NCBI GenBank assembly: GCA_038230955.1
Contig: JBBRMG010000013.1
Location: 1 to 30,907 of the forward strand
Source of the DNA: JBBRMG01 sp038230955
Lineage (GTDB): Bacteria; Patescibacteriota; Doudnabacteria; UBA920
Direction: 5' to 3'
DNA: 30,907 bases
Shown here: piece after piece, positions 24,800 through 30,907 of the stretch
Numbering within the stretch: the stretch's first letter is position 1
Layout of the letters: each line of letters starts with the position of its first letter
Notes under the pieces: model-generated
What the model saw: only the letters and a program-made list of their open reading frames with translations
Database searches by the model: none
Told to the model about the DNA's origin: nothing
Position numbers and translations under genes: made by a program

Positions 24800-24820
24800 G
24801 GGAAGGCCCGGACGTTTTAA
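24800..24820 (+). repeat. 21-bp direct repeat, right copy
   Basis: This copy is identical to 23385-23405 but lies in noncoding DNA 52 nt after the TrmB-type gene. It would encode the same last residues (GKARTF and stop), so it looks like a relic of the DAGK-like gene end. Confidence 0.9.
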
Positions 24821-24888
24821 AAAGACCATGTCTTAGTTTACGTGGCATCACTTGGGCCAATAGTTTATAAAGATTTTAGAATATTGTG

Positions 24889-24917
24889 TTGACATGAGCT
24901 ACTTTTTCTATTATCAT
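24889..24917 (+). promoter_or_regulatory. Promoter of a short RNA upstream of infB
   Basis: TTGACA (24889-24894), a 17-nt spacer and TATCAT (24912-24917). Initiation is expected near 24924. Confidence 0.7.
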
Positions 24918-24923
24918 CACTTT

Positions 24924-25006
24924 AATCACCATGGGTGGCTATGCAAAAGGGTTGGTCCTTCGATAATGCCATCTACAAAAAACTCCTCCTCAACGGGGAG
25001 TTTTTT
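24924..25006 (+). ncRNA. Small terminated RNA, ~83 nt, upstream of infB
   Basis: The gap between the TrmB-type gene and infB holds a promoter, a short structured stretch and a strong terminator. GGTGGC (24934-24939) pairs with GCCATC (24968-24973), and inside it AAGG (24947-24950) pairs with CCTT (24957-24960). A 12-codon frame from ATG 24931 (MGGYAKGLVLR) also fits, so a leader peptide is the alternative. I could not match a known riboswitch. Confidence 0.55.
24977..25006 (+). terminator. Terminator of the small RNA upstream of infB
   Basis: AAAAAACTCC pairs with GGAGTTTTTT around a 10-nt loop, so the T tract is part of the stem. It is a strong rho-independent form. Confidence 0.85.
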
Positions 25007-25056
25007 GTAATTTACTTTTTGGTTCATCGAAAGTTAAACGAATGATAAAGCTCGCC

Positions 25057-25085
25057 TTGATTTTTGGCTGAATTTCCAGTATAAT
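25057..25085 (+). promoter_or_regulatory. infB promoter
   Basis: TTGATT (25057-25062), a 17-nt spacer and TATAAT (25080-25085). The predicted leader is about 13 nt and no Shine-Dalgarno precedes the ATG at 25105. Confidence 0.75.
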
Positions 25086-25104
25086 CAACTAGTTACACAA
25101 ATTT

Positions 25105-27048
25105 ATGAACCTCTCTTCTCTCTCTTCTGAACTAAATATTTCGGTGCAAGAGCTGCGCAACAAAGCGTTTCAGCTCGGTTTTCGCATTTCCCCAAGAGCC
25201 AATAAAATTGATAATTACTTAGCCAAGCAATTGAAAGGCGCCCTTGCGGACGAGAAAACTAAATCTGAACCACAAGTACCGAAAGAACTGAAAAAGATTA
25301 AGCTGCCATCGTTCGTTAAAGTGCGCGAGTTCGCCACACTACTAGAACTCCCCGTCACCGATGTTATAAAGACACTCATCAAAAACGGGGTCATGGCGAC
25401 TATCAACGAAGAGGTAGATTTTGAAACCGCCACGATTATTGCGCAAGATTTAGGGTTTGAGGTTGATGCCGATCAGTCTAACGAAGTAAAACAATTTGGC
25501 CTGGGCTTCTTACAAGAAACCTTAGCGGCCGAGAAACCGGAAAATCTTAAATCTCGCCCGCCAATTGTGGCTGTTATGGGTCATGTTGATCACGGAAAAA
25601 CAACTTTGCTCGACGCCATTCGCCAAGCTAACGTTGTTGATACTGAATCTGGTGGCATTACCCAGCATATTGGTGCTTATCAAGTAAAGAAAAACGGTAA
25701 AGTGATTACGTTCTTAGATACACCTGGCCATGAAGCGTTCGTGGAAATGCGCGCTCGTGGTGCCAACGTTACTGACATTATTATTTTAGTAGTAGCGGCT
25801 GACGATAGCGTCCGACCCCAGACCATTGAAGTTATTAACCGCGCCAAATTTACTAATACCCCACTATTAGTGGCTATCAACAAAGTTGATAAAGAAAACG
25901 CCAACGTCATTAAAGTAAAACAAGAGCTGGCCGAACATGGCGTGCTTACTGAAGAGTGGGGCGGTAAAACTATTGCGGTAGAAATTTCTGCGAAACAGAA
26001 ACAAGGTATCGACCAATTACTAGAAATGGTGTTGCTTCAAGCCGAAGTAGAAGACTACAAAGCTAACCCAGACGGTAAAATTCTTGGCACCGTTATTGAA
26101 TCACATGTTGAGCAAGGAAAAGGTAGCGTGTCTACTGTAATTGTTCAAAACGGTACGCTCAAAGTTGGTGATGTTATTGTAGCTGGCGGTGGCTTCGGTC
26201 GCGTAAAATCTTTGGAAGATGAAACCGGCAAAAAACTGAAGCAAGTCACTCCATCTGGCCCAGCCCAAATTTCGGGGTTCTCTGAATTACCAGAAGCAGG
26301 TGACGTCTTGCAGACTTCCGAGACTTTAGATGAAGCTCGCGACATTGCGCAAACCGCGCAAAAAGAAAAGCGCAGTCATCGACTAACATCTCGACCATCA
26401 CTGCAAGGTGATGCCGAAAGCAAGTCGCTTAACCTTATCATCAAAGCAGATGTCGCCGGTTCATTAGAAGCGATTAAGCAATCGTTTGCTAAACTAAAAA
26501 ACGATGAAGTCCAAATTAATGTTTTGAACGAAGGCATTGGCGAAATTAACGAGTCTGATGTGCTCTTAGCGGACAACTCCAAAGCTACTATTATTGCATT
26601 CCGTGTCAAAGCAAATCCAAAAGCGATTAACTTAGCTAAGCAGAAAAAAGTAGCGATTGATTCTTACGACGTTATTTATGAACTTCTTGAAAACGTCACC
26701 AGCGCGGTGATCAAACTGTTTACACCCGAACTAGAAAAAGTGTCCTTTGGTCACGGCAAGATCCTCGCTATTTTCCGCACCGAAAAAGGACAAATGATTA
26801 TTGGTGGCCAAGTAGACGAAGGTGAACTGCGCAAGAACAAACCGGTGGCCATTCTACGTAAGAACGAGGAAGGCGAAGCACAAGAATTAGGCCGAGGTGA
26901 AATTCTCGATCTCCAACAAAATAAAATTGTGACCAAAGAAGTTAGTCGCGGCAATGAGTTTGGGATGAAAATAAAAACCACTGTAAAACTAGAGGTGGGC
27001 GACACATTAGAAAGCTTTGAAGAAAACTTGAAACAAAAAACGTTGTAA
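25105..27048 (+). CDS. infB: Translation initiation factor IF-2
   Basis: The protein has 647 residues, short compared with about 890 in E. coli, because the disordered N-terminal region is reduced to two small IF2N-like modules (about 1-45 and 68-122). The GTPase domain has G1 GHVDHGKT at 159-166, G2 around GGITQHIGAY, G3 DTPGHEAF near 205 and G4 NKVDK near 260. Domains II, III and the initiator-tRNA-binding domain IV follow (DSYDVIYELLENVTSAVI, then GHGKILAIFRTEKG). It delivers initiator tRNA to the 30S subunit. Its own promoter and terminator bracket it. rbfA and the DHH phosphoesterase gene follow, after the two receiver-like genes. Confidence 0.98.
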   Translation: MNLSSLSSELNISVQELRNKAFQLGFRISPRANKIDNYLAKQLKGALADEKTKSEPQVPKELKKIKLPSFVKVREFATLLELPVTDVIKTLIKNGVMATINEEVDFETATIIAQDLGFEVDADQSNEVKQFGLGFLQETLAAEKPENLKSRPPIVAVMGHVDHGKTTLLDAIRQANVVDTESGGITQHIGAYQVKKNGKVITFLDTPGHEAFVEMRARGANVTDIIILVVAADDSVRPQTIEVINRAKFTNTPLLVAINKVDKENANVIKVKQELAEHGVLTEEWGGKTIAVEISAKQKQGIDQLLEMVLLQAEVEDYKANPDGKILGTVIESHVEQGKGSVSTVIVQNGTLKVGDVIVAGGGFGRVKSLEDETGKKLKQVTPSGPAQISGFSELPEAGDVLQTSETLDEARDIAQTAQKEKRSHRLTSRPSLQGDAESKSLNLIIKADVAGSLEAIKQSFAKLKNDEVQINVLNEGIGEINESDVLLADNSKATIIAFRVKANPKAINLAKQKKVAIDSYDVIYELLENVTSAVIKLFTPELEKVSFGHGKILAIFRTEKGQMIIGGQVDEGELRKNKPVAILRKNEEGEAQELGRGEILDLQQNKIVTKEVSRGNEFGMKIKTTVKLEVGDTLESFEENLKQKTL

Positions 27049-27066
27049 CAACTTTACGCTTAACCA

Positions 27067-27089
27067 CCCGGCTCAACGCCGGGTTTTTT
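27067..27089 (+). terminator. Terminator after infB
   Basis: CCCGGC-TCAAC-GCCGGG is followed by six T, 18 nt past the stop codon. Confidence 0.9.
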
Positions 27090-27164
27090 GCCCTTGACCA
27101 ACCGACCAAAATAAGCTATTCTAGCATATTGCAAAAGTGCAAAAAATAAAAAGAGGTGATGCAA

Positions 27165-27548
27165 ATGAAAATCAAAGTCGGAATCCTATTTAAAGGAAGC
27201 AGTGCGTTGGCGGACATAATTACCGAGTCATTATCAAACATAGATGACTTAAATGCCGTCAAGTATAATTACGTTCAGGAACTGATGGATGCAAAACCGC
27301 TGGCGGACATCCTTATAATAGATTCGGCTATGGCGGACTATAGAAAATACGGTGGGGACAGGTTTATTCAATTAGCCGCAGAGTACTGGGGAAAGAAAGA
27401 AATTATCGCTATTGTGCAATTCAATGGTGGCCCGGCGGCAGAGAACCTTAAAGAAGAAGGGATTGAAACCATCGCAACACCGCTAAACGACGCCAAGCTA
27501 GCAATGTTGGCGAAAATGATACGCGAAGGCGTAAACAAAGGAGGCTAG
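27165..27548 (+). CDS. Receiver-like (REC) protein A
   Basis: The protein has 127 residues from ATG 27165, preceded by Shine-Dalgarno GAGG 8 nt upstream; earlier in-frame starts (27156, 27159) lie inside it. The beta-alpha pattern of a response-regulator receiver is visible: KIKVGILFKG, then ADILIIDSAMADYRK with Asp at the phospho-acceptor strand, EIIAIVQFNGG, and a C-terminal helix. The usual acidic pair after strand 1 is absent, and the Lys-Pro near strand 5 reads TP, so it may be a pseudo-receiver. No output domain or histidine kinase is nearby. It is in tandem with a second similar protein. Confidence 0.65.
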   Translation: MKIKVGILFKGSSALADIITESLSNIDDLNAVKYNYVQELMDAKPLADILIIDSAMADYRKYGGDRFIQLAAEYWGKKEIIAIVQFNGGPAAENLKEEGIETIATPLNDAKLAMLAKMIREGVNKGG

Positions 27549-27552
27549 GAAC

Positions 27553-27936
27553 ATGTCACAAATTTTGGTCAAAATAATACACCGGGAAAAGGGATTGGCT
27601 CGATATTTTGCCGCTTGTATCAACCAGATACCAGGTTATAGAGCTATATCTTATAAGACAGCCATCGGGATAATTGAACAGCCCGAAATTCCCGACATTG
27701 TCATCATGGACACCTCAACAGCCATTAGTGTCATCGGCGGCGAAGGTGAAGATAAATGGTTCATTGAGCTGGTGCACGAAGAAATGCCTGATACTAGGAT
27801 CATTGTTCCCACTTCTGGTTGGAATGAAAGAACAGCAATACTGGAACAGGCAGGTTTTGGAAAAAAAATAGTCGAGCTACCATCTAGGTTAGATGGAGTG
27901 GAAGAAATGGTTAAGGCAGCCTCAATCCCAGATTGA
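27553..27936 (+). CDS. Receiver-like (REC) protein B
   Basis: The protein has 127 residues with a good AGGA ribosome binding site. Strand 3 reads PDIVIMDTS, with the Asp at the usual phosphorylation position. Strand 4 is TRIIVPTSGWNE, with the conserved Thr/Ser. The lysine of strand 5 is replaced (IVELPS). It matches protein A in length and fold but is diverged in sequence. The two genes are 4 nt apart and end at one terminator, so they form an operon. They could act as a pair binding a kinase elsewhere, which is inferred. The stop is TGA, showing the standard code is in use. Confidence 0.65.
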   Translation: MSQILVKIIHREKGLARYFAACINQIPGYRAISYKTAIGIIEQPEIPDIVIMDTSTAISVIGGEGEDKWFIELVHEEMPDTRIIVPTSGWNERTAILEQAGFGKKIVELPSRLDGVEEMVKAASIPD

Positions 27937-27979
27937 AGCCAATACAAGAATAAACCGGTCGATACCGGTCAAATGTACT

Positions 27980-28021
27980 AGGATAGAAAAAAGCATTACG
28001 CTCAATCTATCCTCTTTTTTT
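27980..28021 (+). terminator. Terminator after the receiver-like pair
   Basis: AGGATAGA pairs with TCTATCCT over 8 bp, followed by TCTTTTTTTC. Just upstream, two ACCGGT palindromes separated by CGAT (27956-27971) make another short hairpin. Confidence 0.75.
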
Positions 28022-28041
28022 CTAATCACCACCACTCTTGC

Positions 28042-28047
28042 TATAAT
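28042..28047 (+). promoter_or_regulatory. Extended -10 for rbfA
   Basis: TGC-TATAAT predicts a start near 28054 and a leader of about 23 nt without a Shine-Dalgarno. Confidence 0.55.
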
Positions 28048-28076
28048 AAAGAAACAACACTATACTACTAAATCTT

Positions 28077-28439
28077 ATGCCTAGGCCTGAACCAAAAAAA
28101 ACTAACCGGATTGATAAAGTTAACGCTCTGTTGCAACAGCAAGTCGGCGAGATTATTCATGCATACGTTTCTGATGAGGCGGGGTTAGTGACCATCAGCA
28201 AAGCGGAGTGCAGCCGTGATCTACGATGGGCAAAAATTTGGGTATCTATTGTCGGCGGTGATGATGACAAAATATTACAAATCATTCACGATAATCTGTA
28301 CGACATTCAAGGTCAATTGAATCGCTATATGTCCATGAAAATGGTGCCGCGCTTACAATTCTTTTTAGATACCACGCCAAGATACGCCCAACATATAGAT
28401 GAACTAATTAATCAAATTCACGAGGAAGACGATAAATAA
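28077..28439 (+). CDS. rbfA: Ribosome-binding factor A
   Basis: The protein has 120 residues, a typical length. It has the KH-like fold with RIDKVNALLQQQVGEIIHAY at the start, VTISKAECSRDLRWAKIWVS in the middle, and MKMVPRLQFFLDTTPRYAQHIDELI at the end, which carries the family-typical P-x-L-x-F and helix. RbfA helps mature the 16S rRNA 5' end and the 30S subunit. It is followed by the DHH phosphoesterase start 1 nt after its stop, a tight coupling seen in many bacteria. Confidence 0.96.
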   Translation: MPRPEPKKTNRIDKVNALLQQQVGEIIHAYVSDEAGLVTISKAECSRDLRWAKIWVSIVGGDDDKILQIIHDNLYDIQGQLNRYMSMKMVPRLQFFLDTTPRYAQHIDELINQIHEEDDK

Positions 28440-28440
28440 G

Positions 28441-29403
28441 ATGGACACAAATTTGAGTGACTTCGACGCCGCGCTAGCGTTGTTGAATAAAGCACAATCA
28501 ATTTTATTTACTACACATGAACGAACCGATGGCGATGACCTCGGGTCTGTTTTGGCATTGGCCCAATATTGCCACGTGAAGAACAAAGATGTTTCGTTAG
28601 TAATTAAAGGCGGAGTACCGGAAGGCTTAAGTTATTTGCCATTTAGCTATCGAGTTCAAGAAAGCATGCCAGCCAAAAAGTTTGACTTACTAGTTGTATC
28701 GGGCTGTTCAAAAATTGAACGCACTGGCATGACAGAAATTATACAAAGCGGCATACCAGTTCTAAATGTCGACCATCACCCTGACAACACATCATACGGT
28801 GACGTTAATGTAGTACAGCCAGCAAAGTCTGCTGTCGCTGAAGTGGTGTTTGATATGTTCACGCATTACAAGTGGCGAATTAGCGCCGACATTGCTACCT
28901 GTTTACTAACGGGTATTTTTACTGATACCGGTTCATTCATGCACAGCAACACTCAAGAGAGCACTTTGCGGGCAGCGGCGGAACTAATGCGTCGCGGTGC
29001 CCGCGTTACCAAAGTAGCCAAGCATACGTACAAAGGGAAAAATGTGGAGGGATTGAAAGCTTGGGGTCGCGCTTTGGAGAACGCCTATTACGATTCCAAA
29101 CAAAAAATTATTTACACTGTCATGACAGACGAAGATTTAAACGATTTAAATAATCCGCCGTTAGACTACTTCGAGGGATTAGTGGAAACTTTAAACAAGG
29201 TGCCAGAAGCAAAGTTTGCCATGTTTCTCAAACAAGACGGAAGCGTAATTAAAGGGAGCCTACGCAGTGATCCGCACAAGGGGATTGATGTAAAGCAAAT
29301 CGCTCATATGCTGGGTGGTGGCGGGCATATGTGGGCCTCAGGCTTCTCAGTCGCTGGTAAACTGGAACGCGACAGCCGGGGCAAATGGCAAATTATCAAC
29401 TAG
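28441..29403 (+). CDS. DHH/DHHA1 phosphoesterase, NrnA type
   Basis: The protein has 320 residues. The DHH domain shows THERTDGDDLGSVLALAQ (the D-x-D metal site), an Asp-containing region DLLVVSGC, NVDHHPDNTSYGD (the DHH motif) and TGIFTDTGSFMHSN. The C-terminal DHHA1 domain has GSLRSDPHKGIDVKQIAHML and GGGGHMWASGF. NrnA proteins degrade short oligoribonucleotides and dephosphorylate pAp; some members act on cyclic dinucleotide products. All metal ligands appear kept. It is coupled to rbfA and ended by a strong terminator. Confidence 0.93.
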   Translation: MDTNLSDFDAALALLNKAQSILFTTHERTDGDDLGSVLALAQYCHVKNKDVSLVIKGGVPEGLSYLPFSYRVQESMPAKKFDLLVVSGCSKIERTGMTEIIQSGIPVLNVDHHPDNTSYGDVNVVQPAKSAVAEVVFDMFTHYKWRISADIATCLLTGIFTDTGSFMHSNTQESTLRAAAELMRRGARVTKVAKHTYKGKNVEGLKAWGRALENAYYDSKQKIIYTVMTDEDLNDLNNPPLDYFEGLVETLNKVPEAKFAMFLKQDGSVIKGSLRSDPHKGIDVKQIAHMLGGGGHMWASGFSVAGKLERDSRGKWQIIN

Positions 29404-29404
29404 A

Positions 29405-29429
29405 AAACCACCCAAATCGGGTGGTTTTT
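29405..29429 (+). terminator. Terminator after the DHH phosphoesterase gene
   Basis: AAACCACCC-AAATC-GGGTGGTTT is a 9-bp stem whose 3' arm runs into TTTTT. It lies directly after the stop codon. Confidence 0.88.
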
Positions 29430-29452
29430 AAAATATTCTAATATGGTCTTGG

Positions 29453-29539
29453 TGGTGCCCAGGAGAGGACTTGAACCTCCACGGGATTGCTCCCACACCC
29501 ACCTCAAGGGTGCGCGTATACCAGTTCCGCCACCTGGGC
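29453..29539 (-). tRNA. tRNA-Leu(GAG)
   Basis: The acceptor GCCCAGG/CTGGGC has discriminator A and encoded CCA. The anticodon stem CACCC/GGGTG has loop TTGAGGT, giving anticodon GAG. A long variable arm (GGGAGCAATCCC) marks class II. The T-arm is GAGG/CCTC. Confidence 0.95.
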
Positions 29540-29659
29540 TAAATATCATTTGCTAGAGCAGTATATATCTTTTTGTGTTTTCGTTCAAGTCCTTCGGTCT
29601 CTAAGCGGGTTGCAAAATGCATTATATTTTGTTATATTTCCTAAGTTAGAAATTCACAA

Positions 29660-29736
29660 GGGCGATTAGCTCAGCTGGTCAGAGCGCTTCGTTTACACCG
29701 AAGATGCCACAGGTTCGAATCCTGTATCGCCCACCA
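29660..29736 (+). tRNA. tRNA-Val(TAC)
   Basis: The acceptor GGGCGAT/ATCGCCC has discriminator A and encoded CCA. The anticodon stem CTTCG/CGAAG has loop TTTACAC, giving anticodon TAC. The T-arm is ACAGG/CCTGT. Confidence 0.96.
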
Positions 29737-29784
29737 TTAGCATTGTCATAATTCCAAAAGTCTAGTAAAATATAGTTCCAGTAT

Positions 29785-30072
29785 GCCCTGGTAGCTCATT
29801 GGTAGAGCGAAGCCCTGAACTCTTTGGGGCCAGATCCAGTAATGGGTCTTGAGAAAAACTGGGTGAATTCGGGGAACAGCCAAGTTAAATTGGCCAATCC
29901 CGAGCCAAGTCAGAAAGGGTAACAGTTTTCTGAAAGGTGTAGAGACTAGCAGGTGAGTCCCAACAATAACCCTGCATTAGCGCCCAGCTCCTCAACAATT
30001 TGAGGATGATGATATAGTCCACAGCCACGGAAGAGGCTTGCGTAGTCAGTTCGATTCTGACCCGGGGCACCA
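29785..30072 (+). tRNA. tRNA-Phe(GAA), interrupted by a group I intron
   Basis: Exon 1 is 29785-29816 and exon 2 is 30030-30072. The joined exons make a normal 75-nt tRNA. The acceptor is GCCCTGG/CCGGGGC (one U-G) with discriminator A and encoded CCA, the D-arm is GCTC/GAGC, and the anticodon stem is AAGCC/GGCTT. The loop is CTGAAGA and the T-arm is GTCAG/CTGAC. The anticodon is GAA. The intron sits between U33 and G34. Position 37 would be G instead of the A usual in bacterial tRNA-Phe. Confidence 0.93.
29817..30029 (+). mobile_element. Group I self-splicing intron (213 nt, no internal ORF)
   Basis: Helices can be paired by eye. P1: exon GCCCU with IGS GGGGC (29826-29830), with the U-G pair at the 5' splice site. 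P2: 29832-29837/29844-29849. P3: CTGGGTG (29859-29865)/CGCCCAG (29981-29987). P4: TCGGG/CCCGA (29869-29873/29899-29903). P5: GCCAA/TTGGC. P6a: CAGAAA/TTTCTG. P7: GACTA (29944-29948)/TAGTC (30015-30019). P8: CCTCAA/TTGAGG. P10: exon 2 GAAGAG with CTCTTT (29820-29825). The terminal G is 30029. An extra hairpin GCAGG/CCTGC between the P7 5' strand and the P3 3' strand looks like P7.1, suggesting subgroup IA rather than the IC3 type of most bacterial tRNA introns. The intron contains no reading frame of note. Confidence 0.93.
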
Positions 30073-30128
30073 TAATATTTATAAGTTCTTTAACAAAATT
30101 TGAACTCACATGTTGTAAGATACAATAT

Positions 30129-30824
30129 ATGAGGACGGATAAATCACAAGCTTTGAAGCTTAGGCTCAAAGGCAAAAGCTACAACGAAATTACTGAACTT
30201 TTGGGGGTTCCCAAAAGCACACTTTCAAATTGGTTTGCTAGTTTAGTATTATCGACAAGCACTCAAGATAAAATTAACAAGCGAACGCATAAATCATCGG
30301 TTCAGGCTTTGATAAAACGGAATAAGCGCCAAACCATTTTGGCTAAAAAGCGGGCTCAGCAAATACAAACTGAGTCTTGTGCTGAAATAGATAAATTAAC
30401 TAATCGCGAATTACTCCTCTTGGGCTCGGCTTTGTACTGGGCTGAAGGATACAAAAGACCTATTATAAAAAATGGGAAACCACGTAGTTATCATCAAGTT
30501 AGCTTGACCAACACGGATCCAAAATTAGTGTTGCTTTTTATAGAATTTCTTCGAGTGACATGCAATGTACCAAACGAAAAAATAATAGCTAGCGTAAGAA
30601 TTTATCAACATCATAATGAAGCCAAGCTGTTAAATTTTTGGGCAACTGTTACAAAAATTCCTGTTATAAATTTTCGCCAGTTTTATTATGGTATAAGTAA
30701 ATCTAGCCAAGGCAAACGCCCATATAACATTTTGCCCTACGGAACAATCCAAATTGCTGTATACGATACGAAGATATACCATAAAATAATGGGCTGGATA
30801 CAAGGTTTATCAAAATTATATTAG
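30129..30824 (+). CDS. HTH protein with LAGLIDADG-like motif (putative homing-type nuclease or regulator)
   Basis: The protein has 231 residues. Residues 8-38 form a helix-turn-helix (LRLKGKSYNEITELLGVPKS, then TLSNWF). A basic linker (48-80) follows. From residue 94 the text ELLLLGSALYWAEGYKR matches the shape of a LAGLIDADG helix ending in an acidic residue and Gly. It is followed by beta strands (VSLTNTDPKLVLLFIEFLR) of the kind found in that fold, and a C-terminal TIQIAVYDTKIYHKIMGWI. The family occurs widely in CPR genomes as far as I recall, mostly unannotated. Nuclease activity is inferred. It lies between the intron-containing tRNA-Phe and tRNA-Gly. TACAAT lies 2 nt before the ATG, so read-through from the tRNA is possible. 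Confidence 0.6.
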   Translation: MRTDKSQALKLRLKGKSYNEITELLGVPKSTLSNWFASLVLSTSTQDKINKRTHKSSVQALIKRNKRQTILAKKRAQQIQTESCAEIDKLTNRELLLLGSALYWAEGYKRPIIKNGKPRSYHQVSLTNTDPKLVLLFIEFLRVTCNVPNEKIIASVRIYQHHNEAKLLNFWATVTKIPVINFRQFYYGISKSSQGKRPYNILPYGTIQIAVYDTKIYHKIMGWIQGLSKLY

Positions 30825-30832
30825 AAATACTT

Positions 30833-30906
30833 GCGGCTATGGTTCAATGGTAGAACTCCTCCTTGCCATGGAGGGGATAGGGGTTCGATTCCCCTTAGCC
30901 GCTCCA
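30833..30906 (+). tRNA. tRNA-Gly(GCC)
   Basis: The acceptor GCGGCTA/TAGCCGC has discriminator U and encoded CCA. The D-arm is GTTC/GAAC. The anticodon stem CCTCC/GGAGG has loop TTGCCAT, giving anticodon GCC. The T-arm is GGGGT with CCCTT in wobble. It starts 8 nt after the stop of the HTH gene. Confidence 0.95.
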
Positions 30907-30907
30907 A

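Noticed and set aside
27955..27971. ACCGGT-CGAT-ACCGGT as a separate regulatory site
   Set aside because: It lies directly in front of the operon terminator and is most simply part of the transcript end; there is no further support for an operator.
29885..30175. 96-codon minus-strand frame across the intron and tRNA-Phe
   Set aside because: It covers the group I intron core and tRNA exons, whose RNA structure explains the sequence; the peptide has no coherent domain.

Overview
The window reads as chromosomal DNA of a small-genome bacterium of the Candidate Phyla Radiation (Patescibacteria, Parcubacteria-like). This placement is an inference. It rests on a pilin-like surface gene, a short IF-2, a DksA-like protein without cysteines, DUF4446, DUF5665 and bactofilin genes, many genes with a -10 box directly before the start codon, and a group I intron in a tRNA gene. 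UGA is used as a stop, so the standard bacterial code fits. There is no phage, insertion sequence or CRISPR array.

Region 1-18990 is mostly minus strand. From low to high coordinates it holds two exported surface genes (one cut by the window edge), a substrate-binding lipoprotein, comM, lspA, a DksA-like gene, and an unassigned structured RNA of about 410 nt with its own promoter and terminator. Next come a DEDDh exonuclease fused to a degenerate DinG-like helicase, recA, a RodZ-like gene, ftsK, hsp20 and an MGDG/UgtP-type glycosyltransferase. These are followed by 73-bp tandem repeats that carry copies of the tRNA-Ser 3' end, then tRNA-Ser, rnhB, a hypothetical gene, a CadD/LysE-like membrane protein, tRNA-Ala, a DUF5665 gene and tRNA-Arg. 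A plus-strand O-antigen-ligase-like gene and a minus-strand rlmH converge at about 18.5 kb.

Region 19041-29403 is mostly plus strand. It holds tRNA-Ala(CGC), a large two-helix protein with an OmpA-like segment, DUF4446, bactofilin, a YegS/DAGK-like gene, a 1.4-kb TrmB-regulator module bounded by 21-bp direct repeats, a small terminated RNA, infB, two stand-alone receiver-like proteins, rbfA and an NrnA-type DHH phosphoesterase. infB, rbfA and the DHH gene form the usual translation and RNA-turnover neighbourhood.

Region 29453-30906 is a tRNA island: Leu(GAG) on minus, then Val(UAC), Phe(GAA) and Gly(GCC) on plus. The tRNA-Phe gene is split between U33 and G34 by a 213-nt group I intron whose P1, P2, P3, P4, P5, P6, P7, P8 and P10 helices can all be paired by eye. 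A free-standing HTH gene with a LAGLIDADG-like motif lies between tRNA-Phe and tRNA-Gly. The strongest items for follow-up are this intron and gene pair, the ~410-nt RNA, the tRNA-Ser repeat array and the exonuclease with a dead helicase.
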